Origin: an uncultured Oscillospiraceae bacterium
GTDB taxonomy: Bacteria; Bacillota; Clostridia; Oscillospirales; Acutalibacteraceae
NCBI GenBank assembly: GCA_900542575.1
Contig: UQOE01000027.1
Coordinates: 1 to 24,132 of the forward strand
Direction: 5' to 3'
Length of the DNA: 24,132 nucleotides
Shown here piece after piece: positions 6,712 to 14,734 of this stretch. The translations under genes were made by a program, and so were the position numbers. Positions within the stretch are counted from its first letter, which is position 1. Every line of letters begins with the position of its first letter. The notes beneath the pieces were generated by a model that saw nothing but the letters and a program-made list of their open reading frames with translations, made no database searches and had not been told where the DNA came from.

Positions 6712-8916
6712 TTACAGATGCAGCACACGCTCTTTGATTTCCTGCGTCCGGCCCTGGTTCCAGAACTGGGTGCCGATATAGCCGCAGGTACGCCGTGCGA
6801 CGTTCATTTTGTCCTGGTCGGTGTTGCCGCAGTTCGGGCATTTCCAGATGAGTTTGCCGTCCTCTTCAATGATGGAGATTTCTCCGTCATAGCCGCAGAC
6901 CTGGCAGTAGTCGCTCTTGGTGTTCAGCTCGGCATACATGATGTTGTCATAGATAAACTTCATGACTTCGAGTACCGCGTCAATATTGTCCTGCATGTCC
7001 GGAACCTCGACGTAGGAGATAGCTCCGCCGGGGCTGAGCTTCTGGAACTTAGACTCCAGCGCCAGCTTGTCGAACGCGTTGATCTTCTCCGTAACATGGA
7101 CATGATAGGAGTTGGTGATGTAGTTCTTGTCGGTGACGCCCGGGATAACACCGAAGCGCTTCTGCAGACATTTGGCGAATTTATAAGTGGTGGACTCCAG
7201 CGGTGTGCCGTAGATGGAGTAGTCGATGTTCTCTTCCGCTTTCCACTTGGCACAGGCATTGTTCAGGGCCTGCATGACCTCCAGGCCGAAAGCCTCGCCT
7301 TCCGGCTCGGTCAGTTTCTTGCCCGTTACTTCGTAGACGCACTCCCACAGACCGGCATAGCCGAGGGAGATCGTGGAGTAGCCGCCGTAAAGCAGCTTGT
7401 CGATGGGCTCGCCTTTGTCAAGACGTGCCAGTGCGCCGTACTGCCAGAGAATGGGAGCTGCGTCCGAGAGCGTGCCCTTCAGGCGCTCGTGGCGGCAGCG
7501 GAGTGCGCGGTGGCAGAGCTCCAGGCGCTCGTCGAGCATCGACCAGAATTTTTTCTGCTTTTCTTCGTCCGAGGTCCCCTCTTTGGAACCCTCAATGGCG
7601 GAGCAGGCGACGTCAACCAGATTCAGAGTAACGACGCCCTGGTTGAAGCGGCCGTAATACTTCGGCTTGCCGTTTTCGTCCACATACGGAGTCAGGAAGG
7701 AACGGCAGCCCATGCAGGTGTAGCAGTGGCCTTCGCCATTCTTGTCCACTTTCAGCTGGAGCATGATTTTTTCGGAGATATAGTCCGGAACCATGCGCTT
7801 GGCCGTGCATTTGGCGGCAAGGCGGGTCAGATACCAGTATTTGGAGTCCTCATGGATATTGTCCTCTTCCAGAACATAGATGAGTTTCGGGAAGGCCGGG
7901 GTAATCCAGACGCCCTTTTCGTTCTTGACGCCCTGGTAGCGCTGACGGAGAACCTCTTCAATGATGATGGCGAGGTCATTCTTCTCCTGCTCGTTCTCGG
8001 CCTCGTTGAGATACATGAAAACAGTGACGAACGGAGCCTGGCCATTGGTGGTCAGCAGGGTGACAACCTGGTACTGAATGGTCTGAACGCCGCGCTGAAC
8101 CTCTTCGCGTACCCGTTTTTCAATGAGATCGTGGATTTGTTCGTCCGTAGCCTGAATGCCGAACTGGTCCATTTCGGAGAGAACCTGGCGGCGGATTTTC
8201 TCGCGGGAGACCTGAACAAACGGTGCCAGATGCGCAAGCGAGATGGACTGGCCGCCGTACTGGTTGGAGGCGACCTGTGCTATGATCTGCGTCGCAATAT
8301 TGCAGGCGGTGGAGAAGGAGTGCGGACGCTCAATCATGGTACCGGAGATAACGGTGCCGTTTTCCAGCATGTCCTTCAGGTTGACAAGGCAGCAGTTATG
8401 CATATGCTGTGCATAATAGTCGGAGTCATGGAAGTGAATGATGCCGTCGCGGTGCGCCTGGACAATGTCCTGCGGAAGAAGAACGCGCTCTGTGAGGTCG
8501 CGGCTGACCTCGCCGGCCATGTAGTCGCGCTGTACGCTGTTGACCGTCGGATTTTTGTTGGAGTTCTCCTGCTTGGCCTCTTCGTTGTTGCACTCAATAA
8601 GGCTGATGATTTTGTCGTCCGTCGTATTGGACTGGCGCGCCAGGGAACGGGTATAGCGATAGGTGATGTACTTTTTCGCAACTTCGTAGGCACCGTGGTG
8701 CATGATCTGGTCCTCGACCAGCTCCTGAATTTCCTCGACGCCGAGTGCACGGCTGACATGGGAACAGGTCTCCTGGACATTGGACGCAATTTCCTGAATC
8801 TGCTCTTTGGTAAGCTGATCTTTCTCCTCTACCACAGCATTGGCTTTGGCAACAGCATTGGCAATTTTCCTGCTGTCGAACGTCATTTCCTGGCCGGAAC
8901 GTTTGATGATTTTCAT
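6712..8916 (-). CDS. nrdD: Anaerobic (class III) ribonucleoside-triphosphate reductase
   Basis: 734 aa from ATG at 8916, preceded by GAGAGG; an ORF extension upstream adds residues with no family match. Residues 1-95 are an ATP-cone regulatory domain (MKIIKRSGQEMTFDSRKI). The body is the glycyl-radical barrel. The C-terminus has the zinc site CQVC/CPNC (about C671, C674, C693, C696) and the glycyl-radical loop RTCGYIG around 709-715. It reduces NTPs to dNTPs in the absence of oxygen, with formate as usual reductant, and must be activated by the radical-SAM enzyme NrdG. No nrdG is present; a terminator follows nrdD directly. It has its own promoter and a leader of about 155 nt. Confidence 0.97.
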   Translation of the reverse strand: MKIIKRSGQEMTFDSRKIANAVAKANAVVEEKDQLTKEQIQEIASNVQETCSHVSRALGVEEIQELVEDQIMHHGAYEVAKKYITYRYTRSLARQSNTTDDKIISLIECNNEEAKQENSNKNPTVNSVQRDYMAGEVSRDLTERVLLPQDIVQAHRDGIIHFHDSDYYAQHMHNCCLVNLKDMLENGTVISGTMIERPHSFSTACNIATQIIAQVASNQYGGQSISLAHLAPFVQVSREKIRRQVLSEMDQFGIQATDEQIHDLIEKRVREEVQRGVQTIQYQVVTLLTTNGQAPFVTVFMYLNEAENEQEKNDLAIIIEEVLRQRYQGVKNEKGVWITPAFPKLIYVLEEDNIHEDSKYWYLTRLAAKCTAKRMVPDYISEKIMLQLKVDKNGEGHCYTCMGCRSFLTPYVDENGKPKYYGRFNQGVVTLNLVDVACSAIEGSKEGTSDEEKQKKFWSMLDERLELCHRALRCRHERLKGTLSDAAPILWQYGALARLDKGEPIDKLLYGGYSTISLGYAGLWECVYEVTGKKLTEPEGEAFGLEVMQALNNACAKWKAEENIDYSIYGTPLESTTYKFAKCLQKRFGVIPGVTDKNYITNSYHVHVTEKINAFDKLALESKFQKLSPGGAISYVEVPDMQDNIDAVLEVMKFIYDNIMYAELNTKSDYCQVCGYDGEISIIEEDGKLIWKCPNCGNTDQDKMNVARRTCGYIGTQFWNQGRTQEIKERVLHL

Positions 8917-9077
8917 TCGGCTACCTCTCAATTCTCTCAATAATGCACTGTCTGGAAGAACGGCCGGCCGCATAAGGAATTTGTGCGTTGGGATATCCGT
9001 ACCGTTCCGTATGTTTTCCGCGGCTGTATAAGCTCCGCACGAAAAACGCGGCGTAGATTTGCGCCAAACTGAACTCC

Positions 9078-9106
9078 ATTTTACGCAACATCTTGTGATG
9101 CGTCAA
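9078..9106 (-). promoter_or_regulatory. nrdD promoter
   Basis: On the minus strand TTGACG (9101-9106) and TAAAAT (9078-9083) are separated by exactly 17 bp. Transcription should start near 9071, giving a leader of about 155 nt before the nrdD ATG. I saw no clear NrdR box or known riboswitch core in 8917-9280. Confidence 0.7.
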
Positions 9107-9150
9107 GCTTCAAATACCACATTTTGATCGGTGGTGTACATCTGTAAAAA

Positions 9151-9169
9151 GCCATGAAAATGGCATGGC
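9151..9169 (-). terminator. Possible pcrA terminator
   Basis: On the minus strand a short GCCATG ... CATGGC stem is followed by five T (9146-9150), 112 bp beyond the pcrA stop. The stem is weak. Confidence 0.4.
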
Positions 9170-9245
9170 ATAGCGAATTTCCGCTGCAGATTTCCCGATT
9201 TTCTCCGTCCGATTGTGAAAAAAATATTTATTTAGAGTCCACTCA

Positions 9246-9263
9246 CCCCCAACATATTGGGGG
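9246..9263. other. Hairpin just after the pcrA stop
   Basis: Perfect 7-bp stem CCCCCAA-CATA-TTGGGGG, with no T-run next to it on either strand. It may stabilise the pcrA mRNA end or act together with the hairpin at 9151-9169. Confidence 0.45.
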
Positions 9264-9280
9264 CCTTCTGTTCGGGAACA

Positions 9281-11452
9281 CTATTCGGGCTCTGCCTCCT
9301 CAATTGGAGTCAGCGCGGCGCGAAACGTAATTTTTCGGACGGTGTCCAGATCGTCAAACTGAATGGCATAAGCATTACGGTCCCGGTCTACTTCCAAAAC
9401 GATTCCTCTGCCGAAAACAGGGTGCTCCACCTGCTGACCCACCGAAAACGTACCGTCTTCGGGGACATCGGTAAAATAGCGGTCGTGCCACGCAATATAG
9501 GCGCGTGTCTCCTCCAGCAGTTCTTCCGAGGGCGGGGCCGTAAATTGAAGCAGTTCCGCAGGGATATCCAGCAGAAAGCGGCTTGGGAACCGGGCAGAGC
9601 CGTCAAAGTTGCGGCCGCCGCCGGCGGTCAGGAACAGCCGGTCCTCTGCCCGGGTCATTGCGACCAGACAGAGCCGGCGCTCCTCTTCCATCTGCCGGCG
9701 GCTGCGAATTTTTCGGGATGGGAAGATGCCCTCATTCATACCGCACAGAAATACACAGGGAAATTCCAGACCCTTGGCGGTGTGAATGGTCATAAGTTTG
9801 ACCCGGTCGCCCTCCGCATCGGCGTCGGCGCCGGTGAACAGGGCCAGGTGGGCAAGGTAGCTCTCCAGTGTTGTCTCCTCACCGCAGGTGGTCTCATATT
9901 CATAGATGGACTGTTTGAACTCCGCCAGGTTGTCCAGCCGCTCCTGTGAGCCCTCCGTGCGGAGCATGGATTCGTACCCGCTTTCATGCAGAACGGCCGT
10001 CAGGAGCTCCGAGATTGGCATTTCTGACGATTCTGCGGAGAAGTGTTCCACCAGCTTCACAAGTTCCGGTCCGCCGGTGGTACGGATGAGCGGATTGTCC
10101 AGATTGGAACAGAGAGCCTGATAGAGTGTTGTGCCGTGCTGTTCGGCATAGCCGCTGAGAAATGCCATGCGCCGCTCGCCGATATTGCGCTTCGGCACGT
10201 TTGCTATGCGGCGGAAAGACAGGTCGTCCTGAAACCCGATAAGGCGAAGATAGGCTATGGCGTCCCGGATTTCTTTTCGTGCATAGAATGGCACCCCGCT
10301 GTAGATGCGGTATGGAATTTTTGCCTTCTGCAGCGCAGCCTCTACCGTGCGGGTCTGGTAGTGGGCGCGGTACAGAATCGTAATGTCTCCATAAGGCAGA
10401 CCGTCCCTGTGCAGCGACTGAATTTGCGCCGCAATAAAAGCGGACTCCTGCTCCTGTGTTTCTCCCAGATGACAGACCACCGGCGCCCCGTCGCCCCGGA
10501 CCGGCACGAGATCTTTGGGGATACGCTCGGTGTTGGCAGAGATAAGCGCATTGACCGCATGCAGCACCTGGGGTGTGGAACGGTAGTTGCGGTTCATCAT
10601 GATTGTCTGCGCATTGGGAAAGGCACGGGCAAAGTCCAGCAGATAGCCCACCCGGGCACCGCGCCAGGAGTAGATGGTCTGGTCAGGGTCTCCCACGACG
10701 AACAGGTTGCCGTGGTACCTGCAGAGGACTTCCATAAGTTTATACTGAAGTGCGTCAATGTCCTGGAACTCGTCTATCATGATATATTCCAGCCGTTTCT
10801 GCCACTTCAGACGAATTTCATTGTTAATTGAAAACAGATAGAGGGTAAATTTGATGAGGTCGTTGTAGTCCAGTCCAAAGCACTTTTTCTGCTGGTACAG
10901 ATAGCCATAGAACAGGATGTCCTTGCGGTCTGCCGCATCGTCATACAGTTTTTTCAGCTCGTCGGTGGGCAGCGTAATAAGTTTTTTATAGTAGTCCGGC
11001 TCGTCCACGCACTTTCGCATTTCAAACATGTCCCGCGCCTGGGCAAACGTCATGTCCCGCAGGGTAAGATGGCGCTCTTCATAGATGATTTTCAGCATTT
11101 CGTCGATGTCGGCGTTGTCCAGCACCAGGAAATTTTTTGGGTAGCCGAGGGCATAGATATCCTCCTGCAGAACAGATACGCAGAACCCGTGAAATGTATT
11201 GATGTACCCGGTGTCGCTGTCCCCCGTCAGCTGGTGGATGCGCTGCCTCATTTCATTGGCCGATTTATTGGTAAAAGTGACGCAGAGAATATTACCCGGC
11301 AGAATACCGAGTTCATTGACCAGATAGGCAAATCTGCGCGCCAGTGCTCTTGTCTTGCCGGAACCTGCCCCCGCAATGACGCGGATATACCCCTCTGTGG
11401 CAGTTACAGCCTCCTGCTGTTCCGGATTCAGATTTTCAAACAGATGTTCCAA
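9281..11452 (-). CDS. pcrA: UvrD/PcrA-type ATP-dependent DNA helicase
   Basis: 723 aa from TTG at 11452, where the protein begins EHLFENLNPEQQEAV, the usual PcrA start; AGAGGGG lies about 10 nt upstream. An ATG at 11482 has no ribosome site and lies only about 8 nt from the inferred transcription start. Superfamily 1A motifs appear in order: GAGSGKT (Walker A), DEFQDID (Walker B), GDPDQTIYSWRGA, MTIHTAKGLEFPCVFL and VAMTRAEDRL. The C-terminal VGQQVEHPVFGRGIVLEV block is the PcrA Tudor-like domain that contacts RNA polymerase. It is a 3'-5' helicase for repair, plasmid replication and removal of stalled complexes. DEFQD replaces the more common DEYQD. No ligA or pcrB neighbour is present. Confidence 0.95.
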   Translation of the reverse strand: MEHLFENLNPEQQEAVTATEGYIRVIAGAGSGKTRALARRFAYLVNELGILPGNILCVTFTNKSANEMRQRIHQLTGDSDTGYINTFHGFCVSVLQEDIYALGYPKNFLVLDNADIDEMLKIIYEERHLTLRDMTFAQARDMFEMRKCVDEPDYYKKLITLPTDELKKLYDDAADRKDILFYGYLYQQKKCFGLDYNDLIKFTLYLFSINNEIRLKWQKRLEYIMIDEFQDIDALQYKLMEVLCRYHGNLFVVGDPDQTIYSWRGARVGYLLDFARAFPNAQTIMMNRNYRSTPQVLHAVNALISANTERIPKDLVPVRGDGAPVVCHLGETQEQESAFIAAQIQSLHRDGLPYGDITILYRAHYQTRTVEAALQKAKIPYRIYSGVPFYARKEIRDAIAYLRLIGFQDDLSFRRIANVPKRNIGERRMAFLSGYAEQHGTTLYQALCSNLDNPLIRTTGGPELVKLVEHFSAESSEMPISELLTAVLHESGYESMLRTEGSQERLDNLAEFKQSIYEYETTCGEETTLESYLAHLALFTGADADAEGDRVKLMTIHTAKGLEFPCVFLCGMNEGIFPSRKIRSRRQMEEERRLCLVAMTRAEDRLFLTAGGGRNFDGSARFPSRFLLDIPAELLQFTAPPSEELLEETRAYIAWHDRYFTDVPEDGTFSVGQQVEHPVFGRGIVLEVDRDRNAYAIQFDDLDTVRKITFRAALTPIEEAEPE

Positions 11453-11497
11453 CCGTAAATTTCCCCTCTTCTGCACAAACATTTGTTCTGTACGATT

Positions 11498-11506
11498 ATC
11501 ATAGCA
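11498..11506 (-). promoter_or_regulatory. Extended -10 of the pcrA promoter
   Basis: TGC-TATGAT on the minus strand gives an extended -10; the -35 is poor. Its place supports the TTG start at 11452. Confidence 0.45.
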
Positions 11507-11537
11507 TAGATCGCGCCGGAAGGATAGACGAAAAAAA

Positions 11538-11560
11538 GGACACCGAAGCACTCGGTGTCC
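11538..11560 (-). terminator. Terminator of the UPF0340 gene
   Basis: Perfect 9-bp stem GGACACCGA with TCGGTGTCC, followed on the minus strand by seven T (11531-11537), 16 bp after the stop. Confidence 0.9.
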
Positions 11561-11575
11561 CATGTTCTGGATCGA

Positions 11576-12145
11576 TTACAGAAGATCCGGATCGTAGATG
11601 GCCCGCTGGCCGCCGACATATTTCGGTCTGCGGCGGGCGCAGATGAGGAAAGCTTCCCCGATATGGTCCATAGAGATGCGCAGCGGCACCACAACCGGAT
11701 GAATATGCATGCCGATGAGCGTCGCGCCGATGTCCATCCCGGCGGAGGCCTCCTGGTTCAGCGACTCGACGAGGACCGGATCTTTCAGGTTCTCATAAGT
11801 CACCGTGGCAAAGGCTCCCCCTGCGTGATTCGGCTGCGGAATTGCATTTACCTGCTCCAGCCGGTACTGCTTCATGACCTCCCGCTCCACCACGAGCGCG
11901 CGATTCAGATGTTCACAGCACTGGGCCGCCAGTGCAATTCCGCTCTTCTGAAGCACCGGATAGATGCCTTCGAAAAGTGCTTTTGCCGCATCTACATTGG
12001 TTGCGGTTCCGATTCGGCTCCCGAGGACCTCGCTGCTGGAACAGCCGATGACGAAAAGATCGCCCGGCTGAAGCTTTGCCGCGGCCAGAACTTCCTCCGC
12101 CGCCTGTGCAGCCTGTCTCGTCAGCGCTTCTGCGTCAAATGCCAT
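11576..12145 (-). CDS. UPF0340 / YwlG family protein (TIGR01440)
   Basis: 189 aa from ATG at 12145, with GGAGGA 8 nt upstream; a longer frame to 12244 runs into promoter sequence. Family features are FVIGCSSSEVLGSRIGT near the N-terminus, the CCEHLNRALVVE block, and GMDIGATLIGMHIHPVVVPLR near the C-terminus. The family (B. subtilis YwlG) is widespread in Firmicutes, close to the standard length here, and has no firm biochemical role. It is cytosolic and monocistronic. It is divergent from the XRE/ImmA pair. Confidence 0.88.
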   Translation of the reverse strand: MAFDAEALTRQAAQAAEEVLAAAKLQPGDLFVIGCSSSEVLGSRIGTATNVDAAKALFEGIYPVLQKSGIALAAQCCEHLNRALVVEREVMKQYRLEQVNAIPQPNHAGGAFATVTYENLKDPVLVESLNQEASAGMDIGATLIGMHIHPVVVPLRISMDHIGEAFLICARRRPKYVGGQRAIYDPDLL

Positions 12146-12182
12146 AACAGATTCCTCCTTCTCTGTATTGCCTTTCATTCTT

Positions 12183-12191
12183 ATTTTAGCA
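12183..12191 (-). promoter_or_regulatory. Extended -10 promoter of the UPF0340 gene
   Basis: TGC-TAAAAT on the minus strand, 38 bp upstream of the start, without a good -35. Confidence 0.45.
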
Positions 12192-12198
12192 TACTTTC

Positions 12199-12231
12199 GT
12201 ACCGTTGATGCGGAATGAGCGGTACCACTCA
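12199..12231. promoter_or_regulatory. Palindromic sites between UPF0340 and the XRE gene
   Basis: TGAGCGGTACCACTCA (12216-12231) is a near-palindrome with one mismatched pair. An overlapping inverted repeat GTACCG (12199-12204) / CGGTAC (12220-12225) shares it. Position in the divergent intergenic region suggests an operator, perhaps for the XRE protein. Confidence 0.35.
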
Positions 12232-12316
12232 CACCTAATTTCATACCATTCGTTCCAAACCCCTTCCTTTTTTCAGCGGCCTCCTCTATGATGAGGCTGT
12301 TTTCAGAAAGGAGAGA

Positions 12317-12730
12317 ATGAATTTGTTTAGCAAGAGAGTCAAGTATTTAAGAAAAATGAAAGGATTAACCCAAAAGCAGCTCGCCGATGAGCTGGGGCTG
12401 ACCCTTCGCACCATTCAGAATTATGAATTGGGTGCAAGCATGCCGCGCAGCAAGGCTGTGGTAGCACGCATCGCCGACTATTTCGACGTCCCGGTCTCTT
12501 CCCTGTTCGAGGCCGATGACTTCTATGTCGCCGACGCCGAACGCAAAGGCGGGAAAAAAGCGGGCTCGGAAATGCGCATTCTGCTGTCCGACATGAGCGC
12601 CCTCTTTGCGGGCGGCACCCTGTCCGACGAGGACAAGGACCTGGTCATGAAAACGCTGAGTGACCTCTACTGGGACGACTGCCGGCGGCGGCAGAAGGCG
12701 GCAAAGGCGGCGCAGAGCCATGACGCGTGA
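12317..12730 (+). CDS. XRE-family transcriptional regulator
   Basis: 137 aa, with a ribosome site (AAAGGAG) immediately upstream. Residues about 5-60 form a Cro/CI-type HTH, with LTQKQLADELGLTLRTIQNYELG covering the two DNA-binding helices. The C-terminal half is predicted helical and highly charged, ending in a basic Arg/Lys stretch. The stop overlaps the next gene, an ImmA/IrrE peptidase, by 11 bp. That pairing is the ImmR/ImmA arrangement in which the peptidase cleaves the repressor to induce target genes; ICEBs1 is the known example. No mobile-element genes are seen here, so the target may be the adjacent divergent promoter or the pair itself. Confidence 0.88.
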   Translation: MNLFSKRVKYLRKMKGLTQKQLADELGLTLRTIQNYELGASMPRSKAVVARIADYFDVPVSSLFEADDFYVADAERKGGKKAGSEMRILLSDMSALFAGGTLSDEDKDLVMKTLSDLYWDDCRRRQKAAKAAQSHDA

Positions 12731-13235
12731 CGCCGTTCAGTCTGCTGCCGAGGAGCTCCTCCGCCGGTGTCCCTCCGGCGGTTCCGCTCCGGACCCCTTT
12801 GCCATTGCCCGAACCCTGGACGTTCCCGTCACCGTGCGGGACATCGGAAAACTAAAAGGCTTTTACTGCATGCTCCGCGGCAGCCCGGTCATCATCCTGT
12901 CGGACACCCTCCGCGGCGTCATGGCAGACATTGTCTGTGCCCACGAACTGGGGCACCATATCCTGCACCAGTCCATGGCGGACAAGCTCACATTCAGTGA
13001 CTACGACCTGTACGTCAGCGAAGTCCGGCTGGAACAGGAGGCCAACCTGTTTGCGGCCTTCCTGCTCATCCCGGAAGAACGGCTGCAGGAGGAGCTGCAC
13101 CATGTCTCGGAAGGCGGTCTCAGTCTGGACGAACTCGCCCGGCGCTGCGGCACCACGCAGCAGCTGATGGCCATTCGTCTCGGCTGCAGCGAACGGCCGG
13201 TCGTCTTCCCGGACGGCGCCGTTCAGTGGGCCTGA
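12720..13235 (+). CDS. ImmA/IrrE-family zinc metallopeptidase
   Basis: 171 aa from ATG at 12720, inside the end of the regulator gene; an upstream in-frame ATG gives only an Arg-rich artefact from the overlap. The zinc motif HELGHHILH has H75, E76 and H79, and the downstream EQEANLFAAFLLIP supplies the likely third ligand (about E107). This is the full family signature. The protein is cytosolic. Known relatives cleave or antagonise a partner XRE repressor when cells sense DNA damage or other signals. The overlap with the XRE gene makes that protein the obvious candidate substrate. Confidence 0.88.
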   Translation: MTRDAVQSAAEELLRRCPSGGSAPDPFAIARTLDVPVTVRDIGKLKGFYCMLRGSPVIILSDTLRGVMADIVCAHELGHHILHQSMADKLTFSDYDLYVSEVRLEQEANLFAAFLLIPEERLQEELHHVSEGGLSLDELARRCGTTQQLMAIRLGCSERPVVFPDGAVQWA

Positions 13236-13246
13236 AGCGTGAAAAG

Positions 13247-13275
13247 CGGAGACCAGCCCGTCGGGCTGATCTCCG
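13247..13275. terminator. Convergent terminator between immA-like gene and ABC operon
   Basis: A 13-position stem with one mismatch (CGGAGACCAGCCC with GGGCTGATCTCCG) around GTC. On the minus strand it is followed by four T; on the plus strand the tail is not T-rich. It most likely ends the ABC operon. Confidence 0.7.
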
Positions 13276-13292
13276 TCGAAATCGCATAAGAT

Positions 13293-14057
13293 TTAATTTT
13301 CGTTCATCCGGCTCAGGAACGTCTGCAGGCGCTCTGACTGCGGATGCGTCAGCGTCTCCCTCGCAGGGCCGCGCTCCACGATAACGCCGCCGTCCATGAA
13401 GACGACCTCGTCGGCGACGTCCCGCGCAAAGTTCATCTCGTGGGTGACAATGACCATCGTCATGTGTTCTTCCGACAGTTTTCGGATGACCTTCAGGACC
13501 TCCTGCGTCAGTTCGGGGTCCAGCGCCGAGGTAGGCTCATCAAAGAACAGAATCTGCGGGTTCATGGCCAGAGCACGGGCAATTGCCACGCGCTGCTGCT
13601 GCCCGCCGGAAAGCTGACTGGGATAGTGGCCCTCTTTCCCCTCCAGGCCCATCATCTTCAGCAGCCGGCGGGCATTCTGCTCCGCGGCGGCTTTGTCCTG
13701 TCCGACCACGCAGACCGGCGCCTCCGTCACATTGCGGAGCACCGAAAAATGGGGAAACAGGTTGTAATCCTGGAACACCAGTCCAAAGTAGGACCGAATC
13801 TTCTTCAGCTGCTGTTTGGTGGCGCGGGTCACTTCGCCGTTTTCATCGGTACGGAGCAGCCAGTCATCAAAATAACGGATGTTCCCGGCATCTGCCTGCT
13901 CCAGTGTCGTCGCGCAGCGCAGCAGCGTAGACTTGCCGGAACCGGAAGGGCCGATGATTGCAATGACCTGGCCCTCTTCCACATCCAGGTTGATGTCTTT
14001 TAAGACCTCCAAATTGCCGAACTGCTTGCGGAGGTGCGAAATTTCAAGTAATGCCAT
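13293..14057 (-). CDS. Polar amino-acid ABC transporter ATP-binding protein
   Basis: 254 aa. Walker A GPSGSGKST, Q-loop VFQDYNLFPHF, signature LSGGQQQR, Walker B ILFFDEPTSALDPE and the switch histidine VTHEM are all present. The sequence is closest in style to GlnQ/HisP-type ATPases, which power uptake of polar amino acids. It is the last gene of the operon, 14 bp after the permease. A short insert (RTDENGEVTRATKQQ) sits between Walker A and the Q-loop, as in some family members. Substrate is not known. Confidence 0.95.
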   Translation of the reverse strand: MALLEISHLRKQFGNLEVLKDINLDVEEGQVIAIIGPSGSGKSTLLRCATTLEQADAGNIRYFDDWLLRTDENGEVTRATKQQLKKIRSYFGLVFQDYNLFPHFSVLRNVTEAPVCVVGQDKAAAEQNARRLLKMMGLEGKEGHYPSQLSGGQQQRVAIARALAMNPQILFFDEPTSALDPELTQEVLKVIRKLSEEHMTMVIVTHEMNFARDVADEVVFMDGGVIVERGPARETLTHPQSERLQTFLSRMNEN

Positions 14058-14071
14058 TTTCTGCTGCCTCC

Positions 14072-14734
14072 TCAGCTCTCATTTTTTCTTGTGTAATCCA
14101 TCTTCTTCTCAATTGCCTCCATAATGCCGGCGACAATCCAGTTGAATACATAGTAAAAGACCGCTGCAGCCAGGTACGGCATGAAAGATGCCTGCTGGGA
14201 AGCAATCTGCTTCGCAATGGTAAACATTTCGGTAACCGCAATGGCATAGGCAAGCGAAGTATCCTTAACCAGTGTAATAATCTCATTCGTTACGGCAGGA
14301 AGAATTGAGCGGAATACCTGCGGCAGAATAATGCGGAAGAAGGTCTGGCTGCGGGAAAAGCCCAGCAGCTGCGCCGCCTCATATTGGCCGGGGCTCATGG
14401 ACTCTATGCCGCCCCGGAAAATCTCTGCGAAATAGGCCGCATAGTTAATGACAAACGCAATAATAACCGCAGGAAAACGGTACGCAGCCGAAATCTGAGT
14501 CCCGAACAGAAGATACGGCCCGAAATATACGACGATCAGCTGCAGCATCAGCGGAGTGCCGCGCATAATGGAAATATATACTTTTACAATGCCCCGCAGG
14601 ACCGTGTGCTTTGACATGCGGCCAAGTGCCACAAGAAGGCCCAGCGGCATGGCGAGCACCAGTGTCAGTGCAAATATTTCCAGGGTTGTCAGCATGCCGG
14701 TGCCCAGCTGCTGAAGCATGGTGCCCCAACTCAT
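14072..14734 (-). CDS. Polar amino-acid ABC transporter permease
   Basis: 220 aa, His/Glu/Gln/Arg/opine permease type (HisM/GlnP). About five hydrophobic segments are visible. The EAA coupling loop reads ESMSPGQYEAAQLLGFSRSQ, contacting the ATPase, and the motif MRGTPLMLQL is typical. The ATG overlaps the TGA of the binding-protein gene by 4 bp, so the genes are coupled in translation. It probably works as a homodimer, as no second permease is present. Confidence 0.95.
   Translation of the reverse strand: MSWGTMLQQLGTGMLTTLEIFALTLVLAMPLGLLVALGRMSKHTVLRGIVKVYISIMRGTPLMLQLIVVYFGPYLLFGTQISAAYRFPAVIIAFVINYAAYFAEIFRGGIESMSPGQYEAAQLLGFSRSQTFFRIILPQVFRSILPAVTNEIITLVKDTSLAYAIAVTEMFTIAKQIASQQASFMPYLAAAVFYYVFNWIVAGIMEAIEKKMDYTRKNES

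Noticed and set aside
6718..8943. 741-codon plus-strand frame opposite nrdD
   Set aside because: nrdD is complete and well conserved; the antisense frame arises from its codon usage and resembles no known protein.
8921..9106. 61-codon minus-strand frame ending just before nrdD
   Set aside because: Its TTG start coincides with the nrdD -35 box and its first ATG with the -10, so it would not lie on the transcript.
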